A stretch of 64,000 nucleotides of DNA, from contig NZ_SUHQ01000033.1 in assembly GCF_004962245.1 (NCBI RefSeq), positions 18,453 to 82,452 on the forward strand. Reading direction: 5' to 3'. The notes beneath the pieces are model-generated. The model was given only the letters and a program-made list of their open reading frames with translations. It was not told the DNA's origin and made no database searches. Position numbers and translations under genes: made by a program. This document shows, one piece after another, positions 26,805 through 36,782 of the stretch. Origin of the DNA: Mesorhizobium sp. Its GTDB lineage: Bacteria; Pseudomonadota; Alphaproteobacteria; Rhizobiales; Rhizobiaceae. The number at the start of each line of letters is the position of its first letter. Position 1 is the first letter of the stretch.

Positions 26805-28053
26805 TGTCTTGCTCCTGTAGTGCGTGATCAAGGATGGTGATGCCACGATCGAGTTCGGCATCGGTGATGGTTATCGGCGGGAGGACTTTGATAACGTCGC
26901 GATTTGGCCCCGAGGATTCGATAAGAAGGCCATTTTCGAATGCGACATCGTGCACGCGGCCGACAAGTGCCGGTGAACGGCATTTCAGGCCGGCCATCAG
27001 GCCGCGCCCGCGCTTTTGTTCGATGTATCTGGGAAATTTCGCAACGAGGCGATCGAGGTGCGTTTGCAGCCTGACGGCTGTCCGCTCGATACCTGCAGTA
27101 AATTTTCTATCCGACCACATCTTGCACATGGCTCCTGCCGTCACGAAGGCGAAATTGTTGCCTCTGAATGTCCCGCTATGCTCTCCCGGCTTCCATATGT
27201 CCAAGTCGGGTCGAATCAGAACGATGGACAACGGACTACCTGAGCCGCTTAGGGACTTGGAAAGACACACAATGTCCGGTTTGATTTTTGCGGACTCGAA
27301 TGAAAAGAAATCGCCAGTTCGGCCCGCACCCGCCTGAATATCGTCGACGATAAAAACAATGCCGTGAGTACGGCAAATGCGCTGAATTTCCGTGAGCCAA
27401 GCTGCAGATGCGGCGTTCATGCCGCCTTCCGCCTGGATCGTCTCCAGAATGATTGCGGCAGGCTTTTCTATGCCGCTCCCCGGGTCGCTCAAAACGTGGT
27501 CGATGTAACTGGCGGAATCGAAAGCTTGGCTCGGATAGCCGTCATAGGGAACACGGATCACATCGTGGCGAGCAACGCCTCCCAGTTCCCTGGTTGAGGC
27601 CGAGCCCGACACCGCCAGAGAGCCGAGCGACATGCCGTGGAACGCATTCGTAAAGGCCATCACGCTCGAGCGGCCGGTGTATTTTCGCGCCAGCGCCAGC
27701 GCCGCTTCGTTGGCGTTCGTGCCGGTCGGGCCGGGAAACTGAATCTTGTACGAAAGACCTCTGGGTTTCAGGATCCAATCGACGAACCCTTCAATGAAGC
27801 CACGCTTTGCGGCCGTATGCATATCGAGCGACAGAAGAACGTTCTCACCGACGAGATATTCAATTGCTGGCGCCATGATATCCGGATTGTTGTGCCCGTA
27901 ATTAAGCGCCCCGGACCCAACTAGGAAGTCGATATATGCGTTACCGGTCTCGTCCCAGATGGTCGCCCCAAGTGCCCTCGTAAAGACCGCGGGAAACGAC
28001 CGTCCATAGCGACGAACGTTGGACTCATGGGCCGTGAAAGGGTCGGTGTTCAT
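26797..28053 (-). CDS. class III aminotransferase, EctB-like
   Basis: A 418-residue PLP-dependent aminotransferase close to diaminobutyrate--2-oxoglutarate transaminase (EctB). Family blocks: LVGSGALNYGHNNPDI, QFPGPTGTNANEAALALARK, FTNAFHGMSLGSLAVSGS, ETIQAEGGMN, VFIVDDIQAGAGRTGDFFSF and the PLP lysine in CLSKSLSGSGSPLS. EctB makes L-2,4-diaminobutyrate from aspartate semialdehyde; this enzyme may do the same. ectA and ectC are absent, so ectoine is not the product. It overlaps the 2OG oxygenase gene by 8 bases and lies 1.1 kb from a LuxR-type gene and 1.8 kb from panD. A hydroxylated diamine or amino acid product is plausible. Confidence 0.92.
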   Translation of the reverse strand: MNTDPFTAHESNVRRYGRSFPAVFTRALGATIWDETGNAYIDFLVGSGALNYGHNNPDIMAPAIEYLVGENVLLSLDMHTAAKRGFIEGFVDWILKPRGLSYKIQFPGPTGTNANEAALALARKYTGRSSVMAFTNAFHGMSLGSLAVSGSASTRELGGVARHDVIRVPYDGYPSQAFDSASYIDHVLSDPGSGIEKPAAIILETIQAEGGMNAASAAWLTEIQRICRTHGIVFIVDDIQAGAGRTGDFFSFESAKIKPDIVCLSKSLSGSGSPLSIVLIRPDLDIWKPGEHSGTFRGNNFAFVTAGAMCKMWSDRKFTAGIERTAVRLQTHLDRLVAKFPRYIEQKRGRGLMAGLKCRSPALVGRVHDVAFENGLLIESSGPNRDVIKVLPPITITDAELDRGITILDHALQEQDNA

Positions 28054-29186
28054 TTTAAGTCCTCTGCACGTAGGTCGTTCAACGAAGAGTGCGTTAAAGC
28101 GCTTGCCGCTCGCGGTAGTTGATCTTCACGGCACATGGAGATCAGAATGGCCGGACGGAACTTCTTTGGGTCGGCACTTTTGCGAAGTCGGCTGGTTATG
28201 GCCATCCACTTCAAAACGCCATCCGTCGTTACGTTGCGCTCCAAGCCGTTTCACGGGGAATGCGATGAAACAAACCGTTTCTAGAATTTTTGGGCAAGTA
28301 CCGATACTACGGCATCGGGTAGTTGACGGATCAGCCCCATCGCTCATGCAGGCAATTGCGGCCGATGACTCGTAAGCTTAGTGACGATCCGCAGGGTCCC
28401 GTCCCCACAGGTTGTATAGCTCGGCGGTAGCGAGCGAGCGGTTTGCGTGCGGTGGTCGATGTCCCCGATAAAGGTGGGGTTGCGGACACCAATCTGGGTT
28501 TGAAGGAACGATTTATGACCTGACATGACGAACCTGCGGGCGCTGTTGGAAAAGCTGTGGATTCCGATCTCTTGGGCGAGATTCCCGCCGAGCGGCTGAT
28601 GGATCTGAGGTCGGGCCGCCAAGGGTACCATCTATGGCGAGAAGCCCGTTGCGCACGGCCCGGGCAAGCTCAGTAATAGCTCCCTTTTCTCGATTCCTCC
28701 GAACCGCGTCGCATGGTGACAAGGCGCTGATCTGCATCCAAGAGCCCTACGTCCAGGGTCTCTCGACTCGTTCGGTCGACGACAAGGGATGGCCATGGAC
28801 GGGAGCGGCATCTCCAAAAGCCAGGACAGCAGGCTGTGTGAAGAGACCGATGGCAAGGCCCAAGCGCTCTCTAAATCCCATAGTTCGGCCATACTTGCCC
28901 GCCGCGTTGCTCGGATCGTCTCGGTAGCCGTAACCACGGGCGTCAGCGTCAACGCGGACTGACGGCGCGAGGTACTGGGGCATGCAGGTAGGAAAGTCCA
29001 AGGCCGATGCATAGCTAACCAAATCCGGCCGAAGGTGCGGAAGCTGGCGACAGTCATGGACGTCGCCGAGCCCGATCTGCTTACCTACATGACTTTCCCA
29101 ACCTTCAGTGGCCTAATCTCGACGTTGCGACGCTCGAGCGAGTTGGTGCTGTCGAGCTTGGCGGGGTGTCATCGGCATCTTCATTC
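28054..29186. other. long non-coding stretch between aminotransferase and LuxR genes
   Basis: About 1.1 kb. The right end of the aminotransferase promoter must lie near 28060-28200. Short minus-strand frames at 28630-29050 have no recognisable domain. I found no lux-box-like inverted repeat by eye. Confidence 0.4.
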
Positions 29187-29933
29187 TTATGGTTCGATAA
29201 TTCTTAGTTTTAGAGCTTTTACTGCAGCTACCGTTCTGCTGGTCGTGCCCAGCTTGCGCATCGCGTTTTTTAAATGGAAATCTACGGTATTTGGTGATCT
29301 TCCTAGAATAGTCCCTATTTCCCATGACGACTTTCCTCTCGATACCCAAAAAATGCACTCTATTTCTTTAGGAGAGAGGCCATAAACTTGTTCAGATACC
29401 ATCGGAGTACCGAGCTTCACAAGCCTCAGATGAAATTGTAGCGCGGCAATTTGCAAGTATGTGATGGTTCTATTTTGCAATTCGCAGCCCGAGGACTGAG
29501 CGAAACTCATAAACCTAAAGCTGTCAGCAGGGCCATGTAACGGAACGGTAACGCCTGACCTCAAGCCGAATGTTGCTGCTTCGTCCAGGACACGGCGTTC
29601 ATCTTCAGTCGTGTTTTCGTCTGTATACACCTCGCTCCATCGAAAGGCCCCTACCCCCCTTCGACCTTTCTTGATGAGTGGGTCTATTTTGGCATAGCCC
29701 ATTTTCGAGTAGTGCTCCTGCCATTCGTCAGGGTAATTCCACATCACCGCAGAATCCTGTCGGGCCGGCTTGAAAACCCGTTGTTCTGATGCAAGTGGGC
29801 CATAGGCAATCCACGGGCAATCGAAATTCAGCGCAAACGCAGACAACAGTTCGAACAACTGTTCGGATTGAGCGATGTCATCAGTTGTGTCGAGGAATAG
29901 GCCTAACTCGACCGCTATCAGCCGGAGTCCCAT
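29187..29933 (-). CDS. LuxR-type regulator with autoinducer-binding domain
   Basis: A 248-residue LuxR-family protein. The N-terminal autoinducer domain keeps the usual residues: WIAYG, Trp and Tyr in EWQEHYSKMGYAKIDPLI (Tyr and Asp-Pro), and AFRWSE. The C-terminal HTH has LSPKEIECIFWVSRGKSSWE and IGRSP-like LGRSPNTVDFHLKNAMRKLG. The start at 29933 is chosen because AAGGAG lies 7 bases upstream; the frame stays open 40 codons further. No luxI is in the window, so it is a solo regulator here, perhaps answering acyl-homoserine lactone from elsewhere or a plant signal. It may control the aminotransferase/oxygenase pair downstream. Confidence 0.92.
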   Translation of the reverse strand: MGLRLIAVELGLFLDTTDDIAQSEQLFELLSAFALNFDCPWIAYGPLASEQRVFKPARQDSAVMWNYPDEWQEHYSKMGYAKIDPLIKKGRRGVGAFRWSEVYTDENTTEDERRVLDEAATFGLRSGVTVPLHGPADSFRFMSFAQSSGCELQNRTITYLQIAALQFHLRLVKLGTPMVSEQVYGLSPKEIECIFWVSRGKSSWEIGTILGRSPNTVDFHLKNAMRKLGTTSRTVAAVKALKLRIIEP

Positions 29934-30350
29934 GATCTCTCCTTCAGTTTCATTCTCATGGATGCAGAGTTTGCTCCAGCCCAGGATCGCAGCTTGCGCA
30001 GGCAATGGGAATCCGAGTCGGAGCTCTTCCGCCACTTGGAGATGGACCCTCAAGAGTCGTGCCAGCTTGGGAGCAATGCTTTTCCTTCAGATTGTCAAGC
30101 GATGGGGGTGAGGTAGGCAGAAGACGAACCAACAGCACTGTCGCGGAGTGCACAATCCGAGCAATCGATATGGCTGGGAAGTATCCGCGGCGCGTTTATG
30201 AATCCGCACCTAAGCCCCGGCCATGTGAGCCTCCACGTGACCCATGATAGATAACATGATTATATCAGGACAAAGCCGCCGATGCAGACGGCTATGTCTC
30301 AACGTGCTTTTGCAGCTAGAACGGCAAGGAAGCCGCACTGCAGCTGATCC
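29934..30350. other. non-coding stretch upstream of the LuxR gene
   Basis: About 400 bases holding the LuxR promoter region and then junction DNA with an IS110 fragment. Nothing else recognised. Confidence 0.4.
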
Positions 30351-30650
30351 TCAGTTGATCGAGGCAACGTGTTGCACCACGTGATGATCGACAGCGACTA
30401 CGGTGCATTCGTGACCCAGCGAACGGATCAGCCGATAGAGACCATAGCCGGTCGGGCCGGCCTCGTAGCAGAAATGGACGCGATCGAACCTGTTGGCGAT
30501 CCGTTGGATAAGTCGGCGCATGGTCTCATCCGAGGCGTCGACCTCGCCGAAGAAGCGAACTTCTCCCTCCCGGCCGGCATCCGCAATCGCGATGGCGTTC
30601 CTAAGCTTTGCGACATCGATTCCGACAAATGCTTCCATATAATCTGACAC
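30351..30650 (-). pseudogene. IS110-family transposase, N-terminal fragment
   Basis: Ninety-nine residues with FVGIDVAKLRNAIAIAD (first Asp), HFCYEAGPTGYGLYR (Glu) and SLGHECTVVA, the RuvC-like N terminus of an IS110-family transposase. Homology stops at about 30380, before the two following Asp residues, so the gene is truncated. It differs from the three other IS110 genes in the window. Confidence 0.8.
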
Positions 30651-30825
30651 GGCTCGTCCTCCTGTGATGAGGATCGGCTCGGCCCGCCCGAGATGGGGTA
30701 TTCGGCTTGAGCCTTATCTTCGGGCGACAATGCATGGTGGATAGGTGAAGGTGCTGCGCTTCGAGCTGATGGTTAAACGTGGTCTGCATGCCCGCAGCCA
30801 CAAGCATCAGAAGGAGAAGCGCAGC

Positions 30826-31861
30826 ATGAAACATTATGCCGGATTGGACGTCGCGGTAAAAGAGACCGCGATTTGCATCGTCGACGAAACCGGCAAGATC
30901 TGCCGGGAGATGAAGGTGGAGAGCCATCCCGAGGATCTTGTGCGGGTGCTCTCGGATCCTGCCGGGGCCTTTGAGCGGATCGGGCTTGAAGCCGGGCCAT
31001 TGTCGCAATGGCTGTTCAGCGGCCTGGCCGAAGCCCTGCCGGTGGTGTGCTTCGAAACCCGCCACACCAAGGCCTTCCTGGAGGCGCAGCCGAACAAATC
31101 CGACCGCATTGACGCCCGTGGCATTGCCCAGATGATGCGGGTCAACCTGTTTCGTCCGGTCCATGTCAAGACGCTGACGAGCCAGAAGCGCCGGGCCCTG
31201 CTGATGGCGCGCAAACTCTTGCAGGATAAGGCGATCGCCATCGAAAACGACATCCGCGGGCTGTTGCGCAACTTCGGCCTCAAGGTTGGGATGGTCGGCG
31301 CCGTCAAGTTCGAGCACCGCATCCGCGAGCTCACCGAAGGGATGCCAGATCTGGCCGAAATCGTCGAACCGCTGCTCGAGGCGCGCAGCAAGCTGCGCGA
31401 GAATTTTGCCGCGCTCACCGCAAGCTTCTGGCGATCGTCCGGGATAACGAGGTCTGCCGGCGGCTGACGACGATACCGGGCGTCGGTCCGGTGGTGGCGC
31501 TGGCCTATACGGCGACCATCGACATTCCGGCCCGCTTCCGCAACTCCAAGGCGGTCGGACCGATCTTGGGGCTGACGCCGGTGCTCCATGAGTCGGGCGA
31601 AAGTCGCCGCATCGGCCGGATCTCCCGCTGCGGCGATGGCATGATGCGAACGCTGCTTTATGAAGCCGCTCAGACCCTGCTAACGCGCGTGACGAAATGG
31701 TCGTGGCTGAAGGCGTGGGCGATGAATGTCGCCAGGCGGCGCGGCCGACAGTAGGCCATCGTCGCATTGGCTCGCCGGCTGGCGGTGATCATGCATCGCA
31801 TGTGGCGCGACGGCACAGAGTTTCGTTGGACGCGACAAGACATCATGCCGAAAGCCGCCTG
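30826..31861 (+). pseudogene. IS110-family transposase, frameshifted
   Basis: Starts MKHYAGLDVAVKETAICIVD, with RIGLEAGPLSQW, NKSDRIDARGIAQMM (Asp residues), then a frameshift at about 31420-31440 after FAALTASFW. The C-terminal part continues in another frame (TTIPGVGPVVALAYTATID, GLTPVLHESGES, ISRCGDGMMRTLLYEAA) and meets an in-frame TAG at about 31752 before ending at 31861 with QDIMPKAA. At least two lesions, so dead. The full original would be about 340 residues. Confidence 0.88.
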
Positions 31862-31885
31862 ATTGTGCGCCCGACCTTGCAGCCT

Positions 31886-31970
31886 GCCGGCGCGCGCAGT
31901 GGGCCCGTCAAGGGCAAGTCGCGGCGCGCTGACCTTCGGCCACCCTTGACCGACCACTGCGCGCGCCGGC
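31886..31970. repeat. long stem-loop downstream of the IS110 gene
   Basis: A perfect 17-bp inverted repeat (GCCGGCGCGCGCAGTGG at 31886-31902, complement at 31954-31970) with an inner 8-bp pair GTCAAGGG (31907-31914) and CCCTTGAC (31943-31950). It could form a stem of about 25 pairs with a 28-base loop. It starts 25 bases after the IS110 stop codon, where IS1111-group elements keep bridge RNA and subterminal repeats. Confidence 0.7.
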
Positions 31971-32484
31971 CAAGCCGAAACCAGGTCGGGGACGGCCAAA
32001 CACGGAGATGAAACATGATCGCAGAGCGAGCGTGACAAGGATCACCCCGATAAGGTTCCACCAGCCGGTGGAAAGAGCGTCCTTCGCGGAACGATGAATG
32101 AGGTGAGTTCGCGAGGGTTGCAGTACCGGTCGCATCACAACGATCAGGACGCGTCCGAGATTGTTCCGCCTCATTCTTCGGATCCCCATCAAGGCGACGC
32201 CCGAGCGCCGATCCCGCAGAGAAGCAAGACCCCGCGAAAGACGTCACGCACCGGCGAAGCGGAAAGCTCGACAAGCGCTTGACTTCAACACGCCGAATAG
32301 AGAAGCAACCCTCGGACGCGCACTGTAGGGCGAGCCACCTCACCGGCAGAAGCGGACATACGGTCTTACCATGCAGACGCCCGGCGGGTCGCCGCCATTC
32401 CATGGTCGGTAATCGCGGACATAATGAGATGGACGGCCTCCACCGACCGTCCGATGACGTGCGACAGAAACAGGAGGAATTGTC
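31971..32484. other. non-coding stretch between two IS110 genes
   Basis: About 510 bases without a supported gene. It probably contains the right end of the first IS110 element and the left end of the second. AGGAGGA about 7 bases before the ATG at 32485 is the ribosome-binding site of the next transposase. Confidence 0.45.
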
Positions 32485-33478
32485 ATGACAATAATCACAA
32501 TTGGCCTCGACACCTCGAAGAGCTGGTTCCAGGTGCATGGTGTTGACGAAGATGGGCAGGCTGTTGTCCGACGCAAGCTGCCTCGTAGCAAGGTTTTAAA
32601 CTTTTTCGCCAACCTTCCGCCTTGCACGATCGGGCTTGAGGCCTGTGGTGGCGCGCACTACTGGGCACGAGAGTTGGCCAACGGACACATGCCGCGTCTG
32701 ATGCCGGCCCGCTACGTTCGCCCTTATGTGAAGACAAATAAACATAATGCCGCTGATGCAGAAGCCTGTTGCGAAGCAGTCCAGCGGCCGGGAATGCGAT
32801 TTGTTCCCACAAAGACAGTCGAGCAGCAGAGCATGCTCATGGTGCATCGCGTTCGCGACTTGCTGATCCGGCAAAGGACCGCGGCGGTAAATGCCCTACG
32901 CGGCCACCTTTCAGAATTTGGCATCGTTCGGCCAAAGGGAACAGCTAGCGCCCGAGAGTTGATGAGCCTCGTGCCACCGATGAGCGCGTTCCACCATGCG
33001 CTCGTGAAGCGCTCGATGGACTTGTTGATCAGATCCGCGATACCGAGCAAAAGATCGCGGCGTTCAATGAGCGGATCGTGTGGCGATGGCTAAAAATGAT
33101 GACGTCTGCCGCCGTCTTCTTACGATCGGCCCCTTCGTGGCCACAGCGTTGGTCGCCACCGCCGGTGATCCCAATTATTTTTCCTCTGGCCGACACTTTG
33201 CGGCGTGGCTAGGTCTGACGCCAAAGCAACACTCTACAGCCAGAAAGGAGAGGTTCGGCGGGATCAGCAAGCGTGGCGACAGCTACGTCCGAAAGCTGCT
33301 GATCCACGGCGCCCGTGCGACTGTTCACAACATTCGAAGCGGCCGGGTGAAAGGGGCATGGGTCGCCGGTCGGCTTGCGCGGGGACATTTTAGCGTCGCC
33401 ACGGTCGCGCTGAATAAGACTGCCAGAATCGCCTGGGCGGTTATGACAACAGGTCAGAACTATCGCGTGGCTGTTTGA
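32485..33478 (+). pseudogene. IS110-family transposase, frameshifted
   Basis: MTIITIGLDTSKSWFQVHG (Asp), TIGLEACGGAHYWAREL (Glu), TNKHNAADAEACCEAVQ (Asp), VHRVRDLLIRQRTAAVNALR in frame 1 to about 33010; after a frameshift the second frame gives CRRLLTIGPFVATALVATAG, FAAWLGLTPKQHSTARKERF and GISKRGDSYVRKLLIHGARA. One frameshift splits an otherwise whole gene of about 330 residues. Confidence 0.9.
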
Positions 33479-33942
33479 AGAAACGATACGCCAAAGATCG
33501 GCAATGCGAGGGCGATTGAAGTGTGATGGCAAACCGGTCGGACCGGAATCGACTGAACCCGTTGGACCTATCGGGCGACTGTGCCCGTCAACGTAATTGG
33601 GTGTCGATCCGCGTATCTCATCGAGGTCAGCAGCATGCGCTGCACCAAAGACCGAATAGATAGCAGCAACCGAGAGCTTGTCAGATCGCTACAGCGCACT
33701 TGCAGAAAGGAGGCCGTCCATAGCCCAGAGCTGGTCTGTCTTCGTTTTGCCTACCGAGACGAATGCTCTCAACGACACTGTGTTTTGACGCTAACCGAGC
33801 CCGCAACCCATCAACTCATAGAAAAAGGATTCCAACGTTCAACGGTCTCACTCGGCCATCGCCAACTTGACGCGGCCGATTCACTGAAATCCACGCTGGG
33901 AAGAAGGTCGCCTAAAACTCATTAGCGTAACCAAGATTTCCC
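33479..33942. other. non-coding stretch after the IS110 gene
   Basis: About 460 bases, no recognised gene. The end near 33943 is the 3' side of the leftward LysR gene. Confidence 0.4.
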
Positions 33943-34920
33943 TCAAGTCGGAGGAGATTGGGCTCTCAGGTCACAGATTCTATCTGGAGCTTCATTGCTC
34001 AACAATCTTTCACGCTTTATCACCTCTACAAATGTATCCAAAATCGCTGACTGTCGCGAAAGATAATCACTGCCCCTGCGCCAAAATACTACGTACTCGT
34101 ATCTCCTTGCCGGTTGAAAAGGAACGATCTTCACTCCGAACATCTGATATTGCCGAGCAATAAATTCATTATCGATTGCGATTCCTATCCCGTGGGCCAC
34201 AAACGACACGTCCAAGCCTATTGTGTCCGAGTGGATCTTTGGTCGCAACGGAATTTTTCTTTGGCCGTACGATAATAAACCCAGCTTGTTTGAAGTGTAT
34301 TCTCTCTCTAGAACGATAAGGGGCTCATTTGAGATATCTTCCAAAGTTATGATTTCTTTTTGAGCAAGGCGATGGTCTGGGTGCACTACACAGACGCTCT
34401 TGCTTTCAGCGACTATCTGCCACTCAAAAAAACGCTCGTCCAACGGCAGTCGAGAAATTCCGATATCGGCCTCCCCCGTCATCATGCTCTGCGCTATCTC
34501 ATCGTATCGCTGTGCCCTGAAATGAAACTCCAGAGACGGATCCAGATTATCAAGCGCAAGAATGATTTTTGGAATGAGTCTCAACGAGAGTATATGCGGT
34601 GCGGCGATCGTCAGGCCGTTTCGCTTGGTGCTGAAAGAGTCGGTGATTTCCCTCTCGATGTGACTTAGCGTCTCAAAGTATCTGTCAACTCGATTGTAAA
34701 GTTCAATTGCTCGTGTGGTTGGAACAAGGCCACGATGATCTCGCGCGAAAAGCCTCTCACCAACAGCCTCCTCAAACAGCTTGAGATGCTGGCTTACGGC
34801 CGACTGAGTAATACCCAGTTCTCTGGCAGCCCGCCTTGTGGAGCCGGTCCGAATGATCTCCCGGAAAGACTGAGCGCACCTGAACCCAGCCTTGCTGTTT
34901 CGGCCTGAAATCTCTTCCAT
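33943..34920 (-). CDS. LysR-type transcriptional regulator
   Basis: A 325-residue LysR protein. Residues 10-66 form the winged HTH (QSFREIIRTGSTRRAARELG, ITQSAVSQHLKLFEEAVGER, LFARDHRGLVPT); the C-terminal periplasmic-binding-like domain holds ADIGISRLPLDERFF, VCVVHPDHRLAQKE and SFVAHGIGIAI. I choose the ATG at 34920 (MEEISGR); the frame is open 43 codons further but the same MEEISGR start is found in the LysR remnant at 45044. About 70 bases upstream lies the first copy of a repeated block (34992-35053) that occurs twice more before the operons at 45 and 51 kb. LysR proteins bind such sites near their own divergent promoter, so this is the likely regulator of both operons. Confidence 0.92.
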   Translation of the reverse strand: MEEISGRNSKAGFRCAQSFREIIRTGSTRRAARELGITQSAVSQHLKLFEEAVGERLFARDHRGLVPTTRAIELYNRVDRYFETLSHIEREITDSFSTKRNGLTIAAPHILSLRLIPKIILALDNLDPSLEFHFRAQRYDEIAQSMMTGEADIGISRLPLDERFFEWQIVAESKSVCVVHPDHRLAQKEIITLEDISNEPLIVLEREYTSNKLGLLSYGQRKIPLRPKIHSDTIGLDVSFVAHGIGIAIDNEFIARQYQMFGVKIVPFQPARRYEYVVFWRRGSDYLSRQSAILDTFVEVIKRERLLSNEAPDRICDLRAQSPPT

Positions 34921-34991
34921 GGCTTTTCGCTCGAGTTTGCAGCTGCGGACCCCCCAAGGGTCCGTTCTGCTGTATATAAACAAATTAATAT

Positions 34992-35053
34992 GGGTGTCAC
35001 AAAGACTTAATAAATTACTATCTTTGCAATTCCTCTCACCCGCTCGCATGCAA
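34992..35053 (+). promoter_or_regulatory. conserved LysR-associated block, copy A
   Basis: GGGTGTCACAAA, then G, then ACTTAATAAATT (34992-35016), a variable middle with TTCCT, and GCATGCAA at 35046-35053. Copies B (45104) and C (50660) share the core with one base changed and the same 54-55-base spacing. It lies 72 bases upstream of the intact LysR start, divergent from it. The + strand gene that copy A once served has been lost; IS66 DNA begins about 320 bases on. The core is palindrome-like and suits a LysR operator, but binding is inference. Confidence 0.72.
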
Positions 35054-35369
35054 GCTAGTGACCAAAACTCGTAAGAGGGAAAACGTCAAATCTGACTCTC
35101 AACAACTTCCGAAGGGAATGTGCCCGCCGCCTACCCCGGCAACCTGGCGCTAAGGCAGCTCATTCCGCTACTCTCCGTGGAGAAACGCTTCCAGCCGGCG
35201 TAAATTTATCTAACCTTGCAATCGGTGGGGCCGCTCTTTCAGAGTTGTAGCCCGCACGGTCTGGTCTGCGCCGGCTGCCAATATGTCGTGAGCGTCACGA
35301 GCACCCCAACTTGCCTGAGGGCTATGCACTGGCGAGATTTGCCGCCTGATTTGCGAGGAGCGCAGGCGC
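35054..35369. other. stretch downstream of copy A, target gene missing
   Basis: About 315 bases between the conserved block and IS66 debris. In copies B and C this position leads to an operon within 160-190 bases; here no start or gene follows. Confidence 0.45.
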
Positions 35370-35700
35370 ATGGAGTGGGACGACCCTGATGCCAGTCTTC
35401 AAGACAGTCATCAAGGCAGGCATAAAGAGGGTCGCTATCGCCGGATCGAGGTGATCACCGGCCGCCGGCGGCGGCGCAACTGGACGCCGGCGGAGAAGGC
35501 TCGGGTCATCGCGGAGAGTGCGGAGTCGGCCGCCAACATCTCGGCAGCCGCGCGACATTGGGGCGTAAGTCGTGGCCTTCTTCCCGTCTGGCGGCGACAG
35601 TGGTGCAGGCGAAAGCGGCTGCGGAGACGCGTCCCTGCTGATCAAGTAGATTCGCGGCCTCATAAATGGTACCCATCCGGTGAAGACCGCAGACGTGCGT
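35370..35700 (+). pseudogene. IS66 Orf1 (TnpA)-like remnant
   Basis: The frame has GRRRRRNWTPAEKARVIAES, NISAAARHWGVSRGLLPVWR and RQW, the HTH of IS66-type accessory protein Orf1, then loses homology in an arginine-rich tail after a frameshift. It lies on the opposite strand from the IS66 element next to it, so belongs to a different copy. Confidence 0.7.
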
Positions 35701-35740
35701 ATCCGGCGGCCATGAGGACCTGAGCACCGGAGTGCTGGCG

Positions 35741-35974
35741 TCAAGTTTTTGATGGGGAGATGCGATGATATTCTTCGAGGAGGAGTTTGACCTCCTCGAT
35801 GCCTTCATCGGTGAAGGCCAAGATCCCGTCGTCATCGTTGGTGCCGTACACCCAGATGACGCCGTCCTCCGGCTCGAGACCGAGGGTCAAGTCGTGGATG
35901 AGCGCTTCGCTGACGCCGAGGTCGCTGGCGACACGGCCGACGGTGTAGACGTGATGCACCTTATTGCGCTGCAT
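35741..35974 (-). CDS. small protein coupled to IS66 tnpC, function unknown
   Basis: A 77-residue acidic protein starting MQRNKVHHVYTVGRVASDLG, with EALIHDLTLGLEPEDGVIWV and LAFTDEGIEEVKLLLEEYH. Its ATG lies two bases after the TGA of tnpC (TGATCATG), which argues for coupled translation. I do not recognise a domain; the VGRVASDLGVSEALIHDL part could be a small HTH. It may be a passenger or regulator carried by this IS66 type. The frame extends upstream over the end of tnpC, but that part is a shadow. Confidence 0.55.
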   Translation of the reverse strand: MQRNKVHHVYTVGRVASDLGVSEALIHDLTLGLEPEDGVIWVYGTNDDDGILAFTDEGIEEVKLLLEEYHRISPSKT

Positions 35975-35976
35975 GA

Positions 35977-36782
35977 TCAGGCGGCAACTGGTTGGGTCCG
36001 CAGTTTTGCGGACCTCCAATTCCACGGCAGCAGATCATCGATCCGATGGGCCGGATAGGCGGGCAGTCGGGCGAGGACGTCGGCGAGCCAGGCCTGCGGG
36101 TCGATATCGTTCATCTTGGCGCTGACGATCAGGCTGTAGAGAACGGCAGCGCGCTGTCCGCCGCGATCGGAACCGCAGAACAGCCAGGACTTTCTGCCGA
36201 GAGCGATGCCGCGCAGGGCTCGCTCGGCTGCATTGTTCGATAGGCAAATCCGCCCATCGTCGAGGAAGCGGGTGAAGGATGACCAGCGGCGCAGCATGTA
36301 GTTGAAGGCCTTGCTCGGATCGTGTCCGCGCGAAAGCTTGTCGCGCGTCTCGATCATCCAGCGCTCAAGCTCGGTGACTAAGCGCGCGCTCCGCTCCTGA
36401 CGCACGGCGTGACGTTGGGCTGGCGACAGGCCGTTGATCTCGCGTTCGATATCGAACAGGGCATCGATGCGCTTCACGGCTTCAACCGCCGGCGGATAGA
36501 CCAGGTTGGGCTTCTCGCCGCGCGCCTTCTTGCGCGCCGCCGCTTCGACATCGGCCAGCTCAAACACTTTGCGCCGGCTGCGGGCCCAGCAACTGGCCTC
36601 CAGAACAGGCGCCGGCTGACGACCCGTCGCATAGAGATCGCCGTAACCACCAAAGGCATCGGCCTGCAGAATGCCGCTCCAGCCGGCGAGATGCGCCGCG
36701 GGATGTTCGCCTCGGCGATCGCGGGAATAGTAGAACACTGCCGCCGGCGGATCGGCGCCGCCGAACGGTCGGTCATCGCGCT
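35977..36782 (-). pseudogene. IS66 transposase TnpC, C-terminal half
   Basis: Carries DRPFGGADPPAAVFYYSRDR, GEHPAAHLAGWSGILQADAF, GGYGDLY, WARSRRKVFELAD, SLSPAQRHAVRQERS-like text, and the C-terminal ICLSNNAAERALRGIALGRK, SWLFCGSDRGGQRAA, which contain catalytic Asp and Glu of the IS66 DDE domain. Its N-terminal half is at 42901-43772, separated by the IS91-type and RIT insertions. No ribosome-binding site of its own, so it is dead. Confidence 0.9.

Noticed and set aside
28054..29186. nod box or lux box upstream of the aminotransferase
   Set aside because: No stretch fits either consensus well by eye; a profile scan would be needed.
30601..31767. 388-codon minus-strand open frame
   Set aside because: It lies antisense to a clear IS110 transposase gene, has arginine/proline-rich low-complexity text and no domain.
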